NCBI RefSeq assembly: GCF_000972385.1
Contig: NZ_JXTE01000002.1
Location: 124,001 to 188,000 of the forward strand
Reading direction: 5' to 3'
Source: Streptomyces sp. WM6386
Lineage (GTDB): Bacteria; Actinomycetota; Actinomycetes; Streptomycetales; Streptomycetaceae
DNA length: 64,000 bases
The translations under genes and the position numbers were made by a program. Positions 17,132-28,809 of the stretch are shown in pieces. How positions within the stretch are numbered: position 1 is the first letter of the stretch; the number at the start of each line of letters is the position of its first letter. Under the pieces are notes generated by a model. That model searched no databases. It was not told the origin of the DNA and was given only the letters and a program-made list of their open reading frames with translations.

Positions 17132-18403
17132 TTACTTCTTGGACGGGGACTTGGGCCGCTGCGGACCCTTGCGCTGTCCGGACTGGGCCTTGCTGCGGGT
17201 ATTGCCGCCGGGCTGCTTCTTGGCCGGAGCGGCGGGCTTGGCGTCCTCGGGCTCGTCGGACTTGGTGAGCGACGTGGGCTCGTCGGCCGCCTTCGGGGCA
17301 CCTGTAGCACCGCCGGACTGCCGCTGCGACTTGCTCTGCCGCTTCGGCTGCTGGCGCTTGGGAGTGCCGCCGGTCGTCGGCGTACCGTCCTCGGTCTCGG
17401 CGGCGGCCTGGGCCTCGCCCTTCACCACGGTGCCGTCCGCCTGGGCCACGAGGCCCGTCTTGCTCAGAGCGTTGATGAACTTGCGCTCGAACTCGTTGCG
17501 GTCGCGGCCCTTGGCCACGATGGCCTTGACGATGGCCTTCTCACCACGGCTGCGCGTCTTGCCGTGGTTCGTGACGTGCTTGGTCAGGCGCTCCAGATAG
17601 GCGGCCTGGGCCTTGGAACCCGGGGTCGGGTTGTTGTGGATGACGTACATCTGCTGGCCCATGGTCCACACGTTGGTGGTCAGCCAGTAGACGAGGACAC
17701 CGACGGGGAAGTTGATGCCGAAAACGGCGAACATGACCGGGAAGACGTACATCAGCATCTTCTGCTGCTGCATGAACGGCGTCTTCACCGTGGTGTCGAC
17801 GTTCTTCGTCATCAGCTGGCGCTGCGTGTAGAACTGCGACGCCGACATCATCACGATCATGACCGCGGTCACGATGCGGACCGTGGTCAGCGAGGCGTCG
17901 AGCGCGGCGACGTCCGAGGAGCTGTCGGTGAACTTCGCGGCCAGCGGGGCCCCGAAGATGTGCGCCTTCTGCGCGCTGTCCAGCAGGCTCTGGTTGATCG
18001 AGCCGATGGTGTCGTTGTTCGCGATGGCGTTGAGCACGTGGTACAGCGCGAAGAAGAACGGCGACTGCGCCAGGATGGGAAGACACGAGGAGAGCGGGTT
18101 GGTGCCCGTCTCCTTGTAGAGCTTCATCATCTCTTCGGACTGGCGCTGCTTGTCGTTCTTGTAGCGCTCCTGGATCTTCTTCATCTCGGGCTGCAGCGTC
18201 TGCATCGCCCGGGTCGCCTTGATCTGCTTCACGAAGAGCGGGATCAGGCAGATACGGATCAGGATCACCAGGGACACGATCGACAGGCCCCAGGCCCACC
18301 CGGTGTCAGGGCCGAAAACGGCGCCGTACACCTTGTGGAACTGGACGATGACCCAGGAGACAGGTGTCGTGATGAAGCTGAAGAGGCTGGCAATCGTGTC
18401 CAC
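17132..18403 (-). CDS. yidC: Membrane protein insertase YidC
   Basis: A 423-residue YidC/Oxa1 insertase. The first transmembrane segment is near residues 10-50, the characteristic hydrophilic hairpin lies in [28 protein letters not shown] sequence (positions ~62-85), and several more helices follow (for example [20 protein letters not shown]). The last ~140 residues are a long basic, Lys/Gln-rich cytoplasmic tail, as in other Streptomyces. It inserts proteins alone or with SecYEG. Only 3 bp separate it from yidD. Confidence 0.95.
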   Translation of the reverse strand: MDTIASLFSFITTPVSWVIVQFHKVYGAVFGPDTGWAWGLSIVSLVILIRICLIPLFVKQIKATRAMQTLQPEMKKIQERYKNDKQRQSEEMMKLYKETGTNPLSSCLPILAQSPFFFALYHVLNAIANNDTIGSINQSLLDSAQKAHIFGAPLAAKFTDSSSDVAALDASLTTVRIVTAVMIVMMSASQFYTQRQLMTKNVDTTVKTPFMQQQKMLMYVFPVMFAVFGINFPVGVLVYWLTTNVWTMGQQMYVIHNNPTPGSKAQAAYLERLTKHVTNHGKTRSRGEKAIVKAIVAKGRDRNEFERKFINALSKTGLVAQADGTVVKGEAQAAAETEDGTPTTGGTPKRQQPKRQSKSQRQSGGATGAPKAADEPTSLTKSDEPEDAKPAAPAKKQPGGNTRSKAQSGQRKGPQRPKSPSKK

Positions 18404-18406
18404 TAA

Positions 18407-18760
18407 TCATGCTCCTTGGGCATGGGACGGTGTCTCTGCGGCCGGGCTCGAAGGAGTCTGTCCTTCAATGGCCGTTTCGGCGGCGGAGTGCCCGCCCTTG
18501 CGTGCACGCCAGGCGTTACGCAGAAATTCGTGCCACCGCGGGCGCTTACGGGGCGGAACATGGTCCACACCGCCCAGTGACCACGGATTGCACCGCAGGA
18601 TGCGCCAGGCGGTGAGCGCCGTGCCCTTGATGGCACCGTGCCGGTCGATGGCCGTGTAACCGTAGTGGGAGCACGACGGGTAGTACTTGCAGACAGGCCC
18701 CAGCAGCGGACTGATCGTCCACTGGTACAGCTTGATCAGAGCCAGCAGCGGGTACTTCAT
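18407..18760 (-). CDS. yidD: Membrane protein insertion efficiency factor YidD
   Basis: A 117-residue protein. Residues 1-75 show the full YidD signature: [27 protein letters not shown] with its conserved cysteines, then [19 protein letters not shown]. The C-terminal ~40 residues are a disordered extension. The ATG overlaps the rnpA stop (ATGA). It assists YidC. Confidence 0.95.
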   Translation of the reverse strand: MKYPLLALIKLYQWTISPLLGPVCKYYPSCSHYGYTAIDRHGAIKGTALTAWRILRCNPWSLGGVDHVPPRKRPRWHEFLRNAWRARKGGHSAAETAIEGQTPSSPAAETPSHAQGA

Positions 18761-19128
18761 CGCGCGCCCCCTCCCAGCAACCGCTCGATGGCGGCATCCA
18801 GGTCTCGGGCCAGCTGTGCATGGTCGGCGTCACCCGCACCGGGTAGCGCTCGTACGACTACCAGGCTACCGGGGGGAAACAGTTCGACCCGGTCGCGCAT
18901 GAGATGCCGCAGTCTGCGCTTCACCTTGTTGCGCACCACGGCACCGCCGACGGCCTTGCTCACGACGAAACCCGCACGCGTCGGGGGAGCGCTCTCCCCA
19001 GGCGCGTGCGGGTCCGTGGCACCGCTACGAAGATGGATGACGAGGGACGGGCGGCCTGCCCGGCGCCCCCGTCGTACCGCGGTCGCGAAGTCCTCGCGCC
19101 GCCTCAGCCGATGCTCGGTAGGCAGCAC
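18757..19128 (-). CDS. rnpA: Ribonuclease P protein component
   Basis: A 123-residue basic protein that supports the RNase P RNA in maturing tRNA 5' ends. The family signature is visible as [16 protein letters not shown], and the start [14 protein letters not shown] is typical. It lies 21 bp downstream of rpmH and is translationally coupled to yidD. Confidence 0.95.
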   Translation of the reverse strand: MLPTEHRLRRREDFATAVRRGRRAGRPSLVIHLRSGATDPHAPGESAPPTRAGFVVSKAVGGAVVRNKVKRRLRHLMRDRVELFPPGSLVVVRALPGAGDADHAQLARDLDAAIERLLGGGAR

Positions 19129-19149
19129 GACGTCATGACCTGATCAGGA

Positions 19150-19287
19150 TCAGGCGGACAGGCTGGCGCGACCCTTGCCACGGCGGTTCGCGAGAATCGC
19201 GCGACCGGCACGGGTACGCATCCGCAGGCGGAAGCCGTGGGTCTTCGCGCGACGACGGTTGTTCGGCTGGAAGGTGCGCTTGCTCAC
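19150..19287 (-). CDS. rpmH: 50S ribosomal protein L34
   Basis: A 45-residue protein not resolved as a separate long frame but clear on reading: [19 protein letters not shown] followed by [20 protein letters not shown] and ending RASLSA. GTG start at 19287. First gene of the leftward rpmH-rnpA-yidD-yidC-jag operon, divergent from dnaA. Confidence 0.95.
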   Translation of the reverse strand: MSKRTFQPNNRRRAKTHGFRLRMRTRAGRAILANRRGKGRASLSA

Positions 19288-19661
19288 TCGGGGGCTCCAG
19301 AAACTAATCGGTGGTGGCGGGTGCCGTCCTGGCTGTCACCGTGCGCCCACGAGTAGCTCTCGTTACGCCCGAGTGCACCGCTTCCCGATCACCTGACGCG
19401 ATCTTGGCCCATCGGAGGCAGGCGGCAGCAGCCATCGACAACTCGACCTGGTTACGGTACGCGCGGCTACGCCATCCGGTCAAACCAGCGGTCACCGGGA
19501 GACACTATCCACAGGCTGGGGACAACAACTTGAACCGCACCCGTCGCCCTGACTACCGTGGCTGAACTCCGATTCGTTCCCATGTCTCTGCCCCACCCCC
19601 TTTGAATCCCGACTCGTCCCACCACCACACGATCGTGGGACCCCGTGAGAGAGCGTGCCCT
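19288..19661. promoter_or_regulatory. rpmH / dnaA divergent promoter region with DnaA boxes
   Basis: These 374 bp separate rpmH and dnaA. Two DnaA-box-like 9-mers, CTATCCACA (19505-19513) and TGGGGACAA (19517-19525, inverted), each differ from consensus at one base and lie upstream of dnaA, which fits autoregulation by DnaA. No gene is seen. Confidence 0.65.
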
Positions 19662-21590
19662 GTGGCTGACGTACCTGCCGATCTTGCCGCAGTGTGGCCA
19701 CGAGTACTCGAGCAGCTCCTCGACGGGGGCCGTGGGCAGGGGGTCGAGACGAAGGACGAGCACTGGATCCGCCGCTGCCAGCCCCTCGCGCTGGTCGCCG
19801 ACACCGCCCTGCTCGCCGTACCGAACGAATTCGCGAAGGGCGTACTCGAAGGCCGCCTCGCGCCGATCGTCAGCGAGACGCTGAGCCGCGAGTGCGGCCG
19901 CCCGATCCGCATCGCGATCACCGTCGACGACTCCGCCGGCGAGCCCCCGGCCCCTCCGTCCGCCCGCCCGCAGCCACGCTACGAAGAGCCCGAGCTCCCC
20001 TCCAACCAGTACGACGGCCAGACCGACAGGCAGTACGAGGGCTACGGCCGCCACCGCGCCGACGACCGCCGGCCGGGCCGCGCCGAACAGAACGACCAGC
20101 TGCCCACCGCGCGTCCCGCCTACCCGAGCGAGTACCAGCGCCCCGAACCCGGCGCCTGGCCACGCCCGCAGCAGGACGAGTACAGCTGGCAGCAGCCACG
20201 GCTCGGCTTCCCCGAGCGGGACCCGTACGCGACGCCGCCGTCGCAGGAGTCGTACTCCCAGGACTCGTACTCCTCGCCGTCGCAGGACTACCGCCCGCAG
20301 CCGATGGACCGCCCGCCCTACGACGGCCAGCGCCCCGACTACGACCAGCAGCGGCCCTCCTACGACGACCAGCGGCAGGACTACGACCAGCCGCGCCGCT
20401 CCTCCGACTACGACCAGCCGGGCCCGCGCCGCGATCTTCCCGAGCCGCCCTCCGGCGGCGGGCACATGCACCGCGGCGGCCCGGCGGTGTCCGCGTCCAG
20501 TGGCGCCCCGAGCCCGCTGGCCGCGAAGCCCGCACCCGCGGCAGGCCCGGGTGAGCCGACGGCGCGCCTTAACCCGAAGTACCTCTTCGACACCTTCGTC
20601 ATCGGCGCCTCCAACCGCTTCGCGCACGCCGCCGCGGTGGCCGTCGCCGAGGCGCCGGCGAAGGCGTACAACCCCCTCTTCATCTATGGGGAGTCCGGGC
20701 TCGGCAAGACGCACCTGCTGCACGCGATCGGGCACTACGCCCGCAGCCTCTATCCCGGCACGCGCGTGCGCTATGTGAGCTCGGAGGAGTTCACCAACGA
20801 GTTCATCAACTCCATCCGCGACGGCAAGGGCGACAGCTTCCGCAAGCGGTACCGCGAGATGGACATCCTGCTCGTCGACGACATCCAGTTCCTCGCGGAC
20901 AAGGAGTCGACGCAGGAGGAGTTCTTCCACACGTTCAACACGCTCCACAACGCCAACAAGCAGATCGTGCTCTCCAGCGACCGGCCGCCCAAGCAGCTGG
21001 TCACGCTGGAGGACCGGCTGCGGAACCGTTTCGAGTGGGGTCTGATCACCGACGTCCAGCCGCCGGAGCTGGAGACGCGTATCGCGATCCTCCGCAAGAA
21101 GGCGGTCCAGGAGCAGCTCAACGCTCCGCCGGAGGTCCTGGAGTTCATCGCCTCCCGCATCTCGCGCAACATCCGCGAGCTGGAGGGGGCGCTGATCCGG
21201 GTGACGGCGTTCGCGTCGCTCAACCGGCAGCCGGTGGACCTGGGCCTGACCGAGATCGTCCTCAAGGACCTCATTCCCGGCGGCGACGACGGGGCGCCGG
21301 AGATCACGTCGACGGCCATCATGAGCGCGACGGCCGACTACTTCGGCCTCACCGTCGAGGACCTGTGCGGCACCTCACGCGGCCGCGCACTCGTGACCGC
21401 CCGCCAGATCGCCATGTACCTGTGCCGAGAGCTGACGGACCTCTCGCTGCCGAAGATCGGCGCGCTGTTCGGCGGCCGCGACCACACCACGGTCATGCAC
21501 GCGGACCGCAAGATCCGCAATCTGATGGCCGAGCGGCGCTCCATCTACAACCAGGTAACGGAGCTCACGAACCGCATCAAGAACGGCTGA
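19662..21590 (+). CDS. dnaA: Chromosomal replication initiator DnaA
   Basis: A 642-residue initiator, long because domain II is a ~200-residue Tyr/Asp/Gln/Pro-rich linker, a Streptomyces trait. I chose GTG 19662 ([19 protein letters not shown]), the usual family start. Domain I occupies residues 1-90; the AAA+ domain has Walker [10 protein letters not shown] (about 340-348) and Walker [10 protein letters not shown]; domain IV (about 570-600) carries the DnaA-box-reading motif [17 protein letters not shown] and [10 protein letters not shown]. It opens oriC, which lies directly downstream. Confidence 0.97.
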   Translation: MADVPADLAAVWPRVLEQLLDGGRGQGVETKDEHWIRRCQPLALVADTALLAVPNEFAKGVLEGRLAPIVSETLSRECGRPIRIAITVDDSAGEPPAPPSARPQPRYEEPELPSNQYDGQTDRQYEGYGRHRADDRRPGRAEQNDQLPTARPAYPSEYQRPEPGAWPRPQQDEYSWQQPRLGFPERDPYATPPSQESYSQDSYSSPSQDYRPQPMDRPPYDGQRPDYDQQRPSYDDQRQDYDQPRRSSDYDQPGPRRDLPEPPSGGGHMHRGGPAVSASSGAPSPLAAKPAPAAGPGEPTARLNPKYLFDTFVIGASNRFAHAAAVAVAEAPAKAYNPLFIYGESGLGKTHLLHAIGHYARSLYPGTRVRYVSSEEFTNEFINSIRDGKGDSFRKRYREMDILLVDDIQFLADKESTQEEFFHTFNTLHNANKQIVLSSDRPPKQLVTLEDRLRNRFEWGLITDVQPPELETRIAILRKKAVQEQLNAPPEVLEFIASRISRNIRELEGALIRVTAFASLNRQPVDLGLTEIVLKDLIPGGDDGAPEITSTAIMSATADYFGLTVEDLCGTSRGRALVTARQIAMYLCRELTDLSLPKIGALFGGRDHTTVMHADRKIRNLMAERRSIYNQVTELTNRIKNG

Positions 21591-21610
21591 CGGCCGCAGA
21601 GACACTCGCT

Positions 21611-21647
21611 AGGGCGCCCCGGGACGAGTTCCCGAGGGCGCCCTTCT
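21611..21647 (+). terminator. dnaA terminator
   Basis: An imperfect hairpin with arms AGGGCGCC and GGGCGCCCT plus an inner GGGA/TCCC pairing, followed by TTCTT, 20 bp after the dnaA stop. Confidence 0.7.
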
Positions 21648-22445
21648 TCATGACGCCGTAGCCCGGTGTTCGAATAGCTGTCGCGTTACGGCCTCTCTCC
21701 ACAGATTCGGCGACTTTTTCCCGTCCACACCCTGGGGACTGGGAAGTTGTCCAGACTGTGTCCACAGGCACCCGCGCTGAAAGGCCATCAGGGCAGGTCA
21801 CCTGGTTGTGGATTCGTGGATGAAGGATCTCCACAGCCTGTGGACAGAGAAAAGATCCACAGGCTGTGCACGAAGTTGTCCACCGGCAACCCACAGGGTG
21901 AGGCGTGTTGTCCCCAGCGATCACCAGTTTCTCCACACCGCTGTCCACTGTTCGGCAACGCGACGCGGCTGCTCACCGGGTCGAGTGAAAGGCGTCACAC
22001 GAAGGTGCCGGGTTGGCCTGTGGGAAACGTGGGTAAAGCTGGGGACGACGTTGGGGAGAAGTCGCCTCAGGCTGTGCACGGGGTGTGCAGAACTTTTCGT
22101 TCTCCACAGATGAGCCCGGTTGTCCACCGCCTCCGCCCACAGGGCCAGTGGACAAAATTTCCGGTGTGACCTGCGAAAACGCGGTTATCCACCGTTTCCA
22201 CAGCCCCTACTACTACTTCCAACTAGAGAGAGCTGGGAATCCGTTTCGAAGTGGGTCCTGTGCACAACTCGCTGTCCGGCTCCCGACTGCCCCTCGTCAC
22301 GACTTGACCCCGAGAGGCACCTACTGTCAGTGGGGTGCGTCAGACTGTTCCCCGGTGTCCTTCCCCTCACCGGGACTGACGACACCGAGTCAGACGACGA
22401 GGGCCAGGCAGAGCGAAGCGCCGGCAACAGCAGGAGGCGGCAACA
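21648..22445. other. oriC: Chromosomal origin oriC
   Basis: The dnaA-dnaN interval contains no gene and is packed with DnaA boxes in both orientations. Boxes within one mismatch of TTRTCCACA or its complement start at 21747, 21758, 21839, 21876, 21908, 21929, 22100, 22120, 22147, 22185 and 22259; several weaker ones lie among them. None is a perfect match, which agrees with the known Streptomyces pattern of many moderate-affinity boxes acting cooperatively. The last ~150 bp should hold the dnaN promoter. Confidence 0.93.
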
Positions 22446-23576
22446 GTGAAGATCCGGGTGGAACGCGACGTACTCGCGGAGGCAGTGGCCTGGGCGGCAC
22501 GCAGCCTCCCGGCCCGTCCGCCGGCGCCTGTCCTCGCCGGCCTTCTGCTGAAGGCCGAGGACGGCCAGCTGAGCCTGTCCAGCTTCGACTACGAGGTCTC
22601 GGCGCGGGTGTCCGTGGAGGCCGAGATCGAGGAGGAGGGCACGGTCCTGGTGTCCGGCCGACTCCTCGCCGACATCTGCCGCGCGCTCCCCAACCGACCG
22701 GTGGAGATTTCCACAGACGGTGTACGGGCGACCGTGGTCTGCGGCTCCTCGCGATTCACACTCCACACCCTGCCTGTGGAGGAGTACCCGGCGCTGCCGC
22801 AGATGCCGACCGCGACCGGCACCGTCCCGGGTGAGGTCTTCGCCTCCGCCGCCGCGCAGGTCGCCATCGCCGCCGGCCGCGACGACACGCTGCCCGTCCT
22901 GACCGGTGTGCGCATCGAGATCGAGGGCGACACCGTCACCCTGGCCTCCACCGACCGCTACCGCTTCGCGGTCCGCGAGTTCCTGTGGAAGCCGGAGAAC
23001 CCCGAGGCGTCCGCGGTGGCCCTGGTGCCCGCCAAGACGCTCCTGGACACCGCCAAGGCGCTCACGAGCGGCGACAGCGTCACCCTGGCGCTCTCCGGCT
23101 CGGGTGCGGGCGAGGGCCTGATCGGCTTCGAGGGCGCCGGTCGTCGTACGACGACCCGCCTCCTGGAGGGCGACCTCCCGAAGTACCGCTCGCTCTTCCC
23201 GACGGAGTTCAACTCCATCGCCGTGATCGAGACCGCCCCCTTCGTGGAGGCCGTCAAGCGTGTGGCCCTGGTCGCCGAGCGGAACACCCCGGTGCGGCTG
23301 AGCTTCGAGCAGGGCGTGCTCATCCTGGAGGCAGGTTCCAGCGACGACGCACAGGCTGTGGAGAGGGTCGACGCCCAGCTGGAGGGCGACGACGTGTCGA
23401 TCGCCTTCAACCCGACCTTCCTGCTGGACGGCCTGAGTGCCATCGACTCCCCGGTCGCCCAGCTCTCCTTCACCACCTCCACGAAGCCCGCGCTGCTCAG
23501 CGGCAAGCCGGCGCTGGACGCCGAGGCGGACGAGGCCTACAAGTACCTGATCATGCCCGTGCGCCTCAGCGGCTGA
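22446..23576 (+). CDS. dnaN: DNA polymerase III beta subunit (sliding clamp)
   Basis: A 376-residue clamp with the three repeated domains of the family; recognisable parts include GRLLADICRALP, LPVLTGVRIEIEGDTVTLASTDRYR and the C-terminal YLIMPVRL. GTG start after AGGAGGC. It forms the ring that tethers polymerase III to DNA. Its place just beyond oriC is universal in actinobacteria. Confidence 0.97.
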   Translation: MKIRVERDVLAEAVAWAARSLPARPPAPVLAGLLLKAEDGQLSLSSFDYEVSARVSVEAEIEEEGTVLVSGRLLADICRALPNRPVEISTDGVRATVVCGSSRFTLHTLPVEEYPALPQMPTATGTVPGEVFASAAAQVAIAAGRDDTLPVLTGVRIEIEGDTVTLASTDRYRFAVREFLWKPENPEASAVALVPAKTLLDTAKALTSGDSVTLALSGSGAGEGLIGFEGAGRRTTTRLLEGDLPKYRSLFPTEFNSIAVIETAPFVEAVKRVALVAERNTPVRLSFEQGVLILEAGSSDDAQAVERVDAQLEGDDVSIAFNPTFLLDGLSAIDSPVAQLSFTTSTKPALLSGKPALDAEADEAYKYLIMPVRLSG

Positions 23577-23709
23577 CCCTTCAGAGAACCCGCAGGTCGG
23601 GGCATACGTTTGAGCGGGTATGCCCACAGGTGTGCGTGAGCGTCCGGGTTTAGGCTCGGACGTGGGTACGAAGGTGCCCCACACGCCACAGCAACCTAAG
23701 GAACAACTG

Positions 23710-24585
23710 ATGGAGCTCGGTCTCGTCGGCCTCGGCAAGATGGGCGGCAACATGCGCGAGCGGATCCGCCGCGCAGGTCACACCGTCATCGGATACGACC
23801 GCAACCCGGACCTCGCCGATGTCCACAGCCTGGAAGAGCTTGTGGGCAAGCTCAAGGGCCCGCGCGTGGTCTGGGTGATGGTCCCGGCCGGTGCCGCGAC
23901 CCAGTCGACGGTCGACGAGTTGGCCGAGCTCCTGGAGCCCGGCGACGTCGTGGTGGACGGCGGCAACTCCCGCTGGACGGACGACGAGAAGCACGCCGAG
24001 GAGCTCGCGGCCAAGGGCATCGGCTTCGTCGACTGTGGTGTCTCCGGCGGTGTGTGGGGCCTGGAGAACGGCTATGCGCTGATGTACGGCGGCGACGCCG
24101 AGAACATCGCCAAGGTGCAGCCGGTCTTCGACGCGCTCAAGCCCGAGGGCGACTTCGGTGCCGTGCACGCCGGCAAGGTGGGTGCGGGCCACTTCTCGAA
24201 GATGGTCCACAACGGCATCGAGTACGCGATGATGCAGGCCTACGCCGAGGGCTGGGAGCTCCTGGAGAAGGTCGACTCCGTGACGGACGTCCGTGAGGTC
24301 TTCCGCTCCTGGCAGGAGGGCACCGTCATCCGCTCCTGGCTGCTGGACCTCGCGGTCAACGCCCTCGACGAGGACGAGCACCTGGACAAGCTGCGCGGTT
24401 ACGCACAGGACTCCGGCGAGGGCCGGTGGACCGTGGAGGCCGCCATCGACAACGCGGTACCGCTTCCGGCGATCACCGCGTCCCTGTTCGCGCGGTTCGC
24501 GTCCCGTCAGGACGACTCGCCGCAGATGAAGATGATCGCGGCGCTGCGCAACCAGTTCGGCGGCCACGCGGTCGAGAAGAAGTAA
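23710..24585 (+). CDS. gnd: 6-phosphogluconate dehydrogenase, short (Gnd/YqeC) type
   Basis: A 291-residue protein; the ATG at 23710 (MELGLVGLGKMGGNM) follows AAGGAA, so the longer upstream frame is rejected. The Rossmann motif GLGKMGGNM, the substrate loop DCGVSGGVWGLENG and the catalytic-lysine segment GAGHFSKMVHNGIEY are present. The short length marks the usually NAD-dependent subclass rather than the 470-residue enzyme. It decarboxylates 6-phosphogluconate to ribulose 5-phosphate. Its place between dnaN and recF is conserved in Streptomyces. Confidence 0.9.
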   Translation: MELGLVGLGKMGGNMRERIRRAGHTVIGYDRNPDLADVHSLEELVGKLKGPRVVWVMVPAGAATQSTVDELAELLEPGDVVVDGGNSRWTDDEKHAEELAAKGIGFVDCGVSGGVWGLENGYALMYGGDAENIAKVQPVFDALKPEGDFGAVHAGKVGAGHFSKMVHNGIEYAMMQAYAEGWELLEKVDSVTDVREVFRSWQEGTVIRSWLLDLAVNALDEDEHLDKLRGYAQDSGEGRWTVEAAIDNAVPLPAITASLFARFASRQDDSPQMKMIAALRNQFGGHAVEKK

Positions 24586-24657
24586 TCCACAGGGCTGCGT
24601 CGCGATCCACAGGACGCGAGGCGCAGTCCACAAGCTGGGGGAGGTCGGCGCCCGACC

Positions 24658-25779
24658 ATGCACGTCACGCATCTGTCGCTGGCCGACTTCCGCTCGTACG
24701 CCCGGGTCGAAGTTCCGCTCGACCCGGGCGTCACGGCTTTCGTCGGCCCCAACGGGCAGGGCAAGACGAACCTGGTCGAGGCGGTCGGCTATCTCGCCAC
24801 CCTCGGCAGCCACCGAGTCTCCTCCGACGCCCCCCTGGTCCGCATGGGCGCCGACCGCGCGGTGATCCGGGCGCAGGTCAAGCAGGGCGAGCGGCAGCAG
24901 CTGGTCGAGCTGGAGCTGAACCCGGGTAAGTCCAACCGTGCCCGTATCAACAGGTCCTCGCAGGTCAGGCCGCGTGACGTGCTCGGCATCGTGCGGACCG
25001 TACTGTTCGCGCCGGAGGACCTCGCGCTGGTCAAGGGTGACCCCGGTGAGAGGCGCCGTTTCCTCGACGAGCTGATCACCGCGCGCTCCCCGCGCATGGC
25101 CGGCGTGCGCTCCGACTACGAGCGGGTCCTCAAGCAGCGCAACACCCTGCTGAAGTCCGCGGCGCTCGCCCGACGGCACGGCGGCCGCTCCATGGACCTG
25201 TCCACCCTCGACGTGTGGGATCAGCACCTCGCGCGTGTGGGCGCCGAGTTGCTCGCCCAGCGGCTCGACCTGATCGCCGCGATCCAGCCGCTGTCCGACA
25301 AGGCGTACGAGCAGCTGGCTCCCGGCGGTGGGCCGATTGCCCTGGAGTACAAGCCGTCCGCGCCGGGCGAGGCACACACCCGCGAGGACCTCTACGCGCA
25401 GCTGATGGCGGCGCTCGCGGACGCCCGCAAGCAGGAGATCGAGCGGGGCGTCACCCTCGTAGGCCCTCATCGAGACGATGTGATTCTCAAACTCGGTCAG
25501 TTGCCCGCCAAGGGGTACGCCTCGCACGGTGAGTCCTGGTCGTACGCGCTGGCGTTGCGCCTGGCGTCGTACGACCTGCTCCGCGCGGAGGGCAATGAGC
25601 CGGTGCTGATCCTCGACGACGTCTTCGCCGAGTTGGACACCCGGCGCCGGGAGCGGCTGGCGGAGTTGGTGGCGCCAGGTGAGCAGGTGCTGGTGACGGC
25701 CGCGGTCGACGACGACGTACCGCATCTGCTGGTGGGGGCGCGGTACTCGGTGTCCGAAGGGGTGGTGGAGCGCGTATGA
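24658..25779 (+). CDS. recF: DNA replication/repair protein RecF
   Basis: A 373-residue SMC-like ATPase. Walker [20 protein letters not shown] (about residues 22-40), the family motif [14 protein letters not shown] and Walker [16 protein letters not shown] are all present. It helps load RecA at gaps. Its last codons overlap the next ATG (ATGA). Three weak DnaA-box-like sequences lie just upstream. Confidence 0.95.
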   Translation: MHVTHLSLADFRSYARVEVPLDPGVTAFVGPNGQGKTNLVEAVGYLATLGSHRVSSDAPLVRMGADRAVIRAQVKQGERQQLVELELNPGKSNRARINRSSQVRPRDVLGIVRTVLFAPEDLALVKGDPGERRRFLDELITARSPRMAGVRSDYERVLKQRNTLLKSAALARRHGGRSMDLSTLDVWDQHLARVGAELLAQRLDLIAAIQPLSDKAYEQLAPGGGPIALEYKPSAPGEAHTREDLYAQLMAALADARKQEIERGVTLVGPHRDDVILKLGQLPAKGYASHGESWSYALALRLASYDLLRAEGNEPVLILDDVFAELDTRRRERLAELVAPGEQVLVTAAVDDDVPHLLVGARYSVSEGVVERV

Positions 25780-26312
25780 GCAGCCCTCAGGAACCCGCTC
25801 CCGAGAAGGGCCCTGAGCCCTCCGGTGTCGACCTCGCGCGCGTGGCGCTCAGGGCGGCCAAAGAGCAGGCACGCGCGCGCGGGGACGCGGCGCAGCAGAA
25901 GAAGCAGGCGCGGCGGGGTGGTCTGCGTTCCGGCGCGCGCGCCGACGGGCGCGACCCGATGGCGCTGGGCTCCGCGATCAACCGGCTCATCAGTGAGCGC
26001 GGCTGGGAGGCTCCGGCGGCGGTGGGCGGGGTGATGGGGCGCTGGCCGGAGATCGTCGGCGAGGACGTGGCCAAGCACTGCGAGCCGGAGCGATACGACG
26101 AGGACGAGCGGGTCCTGATCGTGCGCTGTGACTCCACGGCCTGGGCGACCAATCTGCGGCTGCTCGCGCCGACGCTGGTGGCCCGGCTCAACGAGGATCT
26201 CGGGCACGGGGCCGTGCGGGTGATCAAGGTGCAGGGGCCCGCGGGGCCCGCGCGGCGCTATGGCCCCTTGCGCGCCCCGGGCAGCACGGGCCCTGGTGAC
26301 ACCTACGGGTGA
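25776..26312 (+). CDS. dciA: DciA-family (DUF721) replication protein
   Basis: A 178-residue protein translationally coupled to recF. The N-terminal ~70 residues are Lys/Arg/Gln-rich; the DUF721 domain follows ([35 protein letters not shown]). DciA proteins interact with the replicative helicase in bacteria lacking DnaC. It corresponds to SCO3875 between recF and gyrB. Confidence 0.85.
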   Translation: MSSPQEPAPEKGPEPSGVDLARVALRAAKEQARARGDAAQQKKQARRGGLRSGARADGRDPMALGSAINRLISERGWEAPAAVGGVMGRWPEIVGEDVAKHCEPERYDEDERVLIVRCDSTAWATNLRLLAPTLVARLNEDLGHGAVRVIKVQGPAGPARRYGPLRAPGSTGPGDTYG

Positions 26313-28767
<2,455 letters not shown>

Positions 28768-28809
28768 GTCGGTCTCAGCTGACCGCACCAGGAAGGATCT
28801 TCACCAGCA

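Noticed and set aside
23650..25725. A 691-codon open frame on the minus strand across gnd and recF
   Set aside because: It is the antisense shadow of two certain genes in high-GC DNA; residue composition is His/Arg/Val-rich and matches no family.
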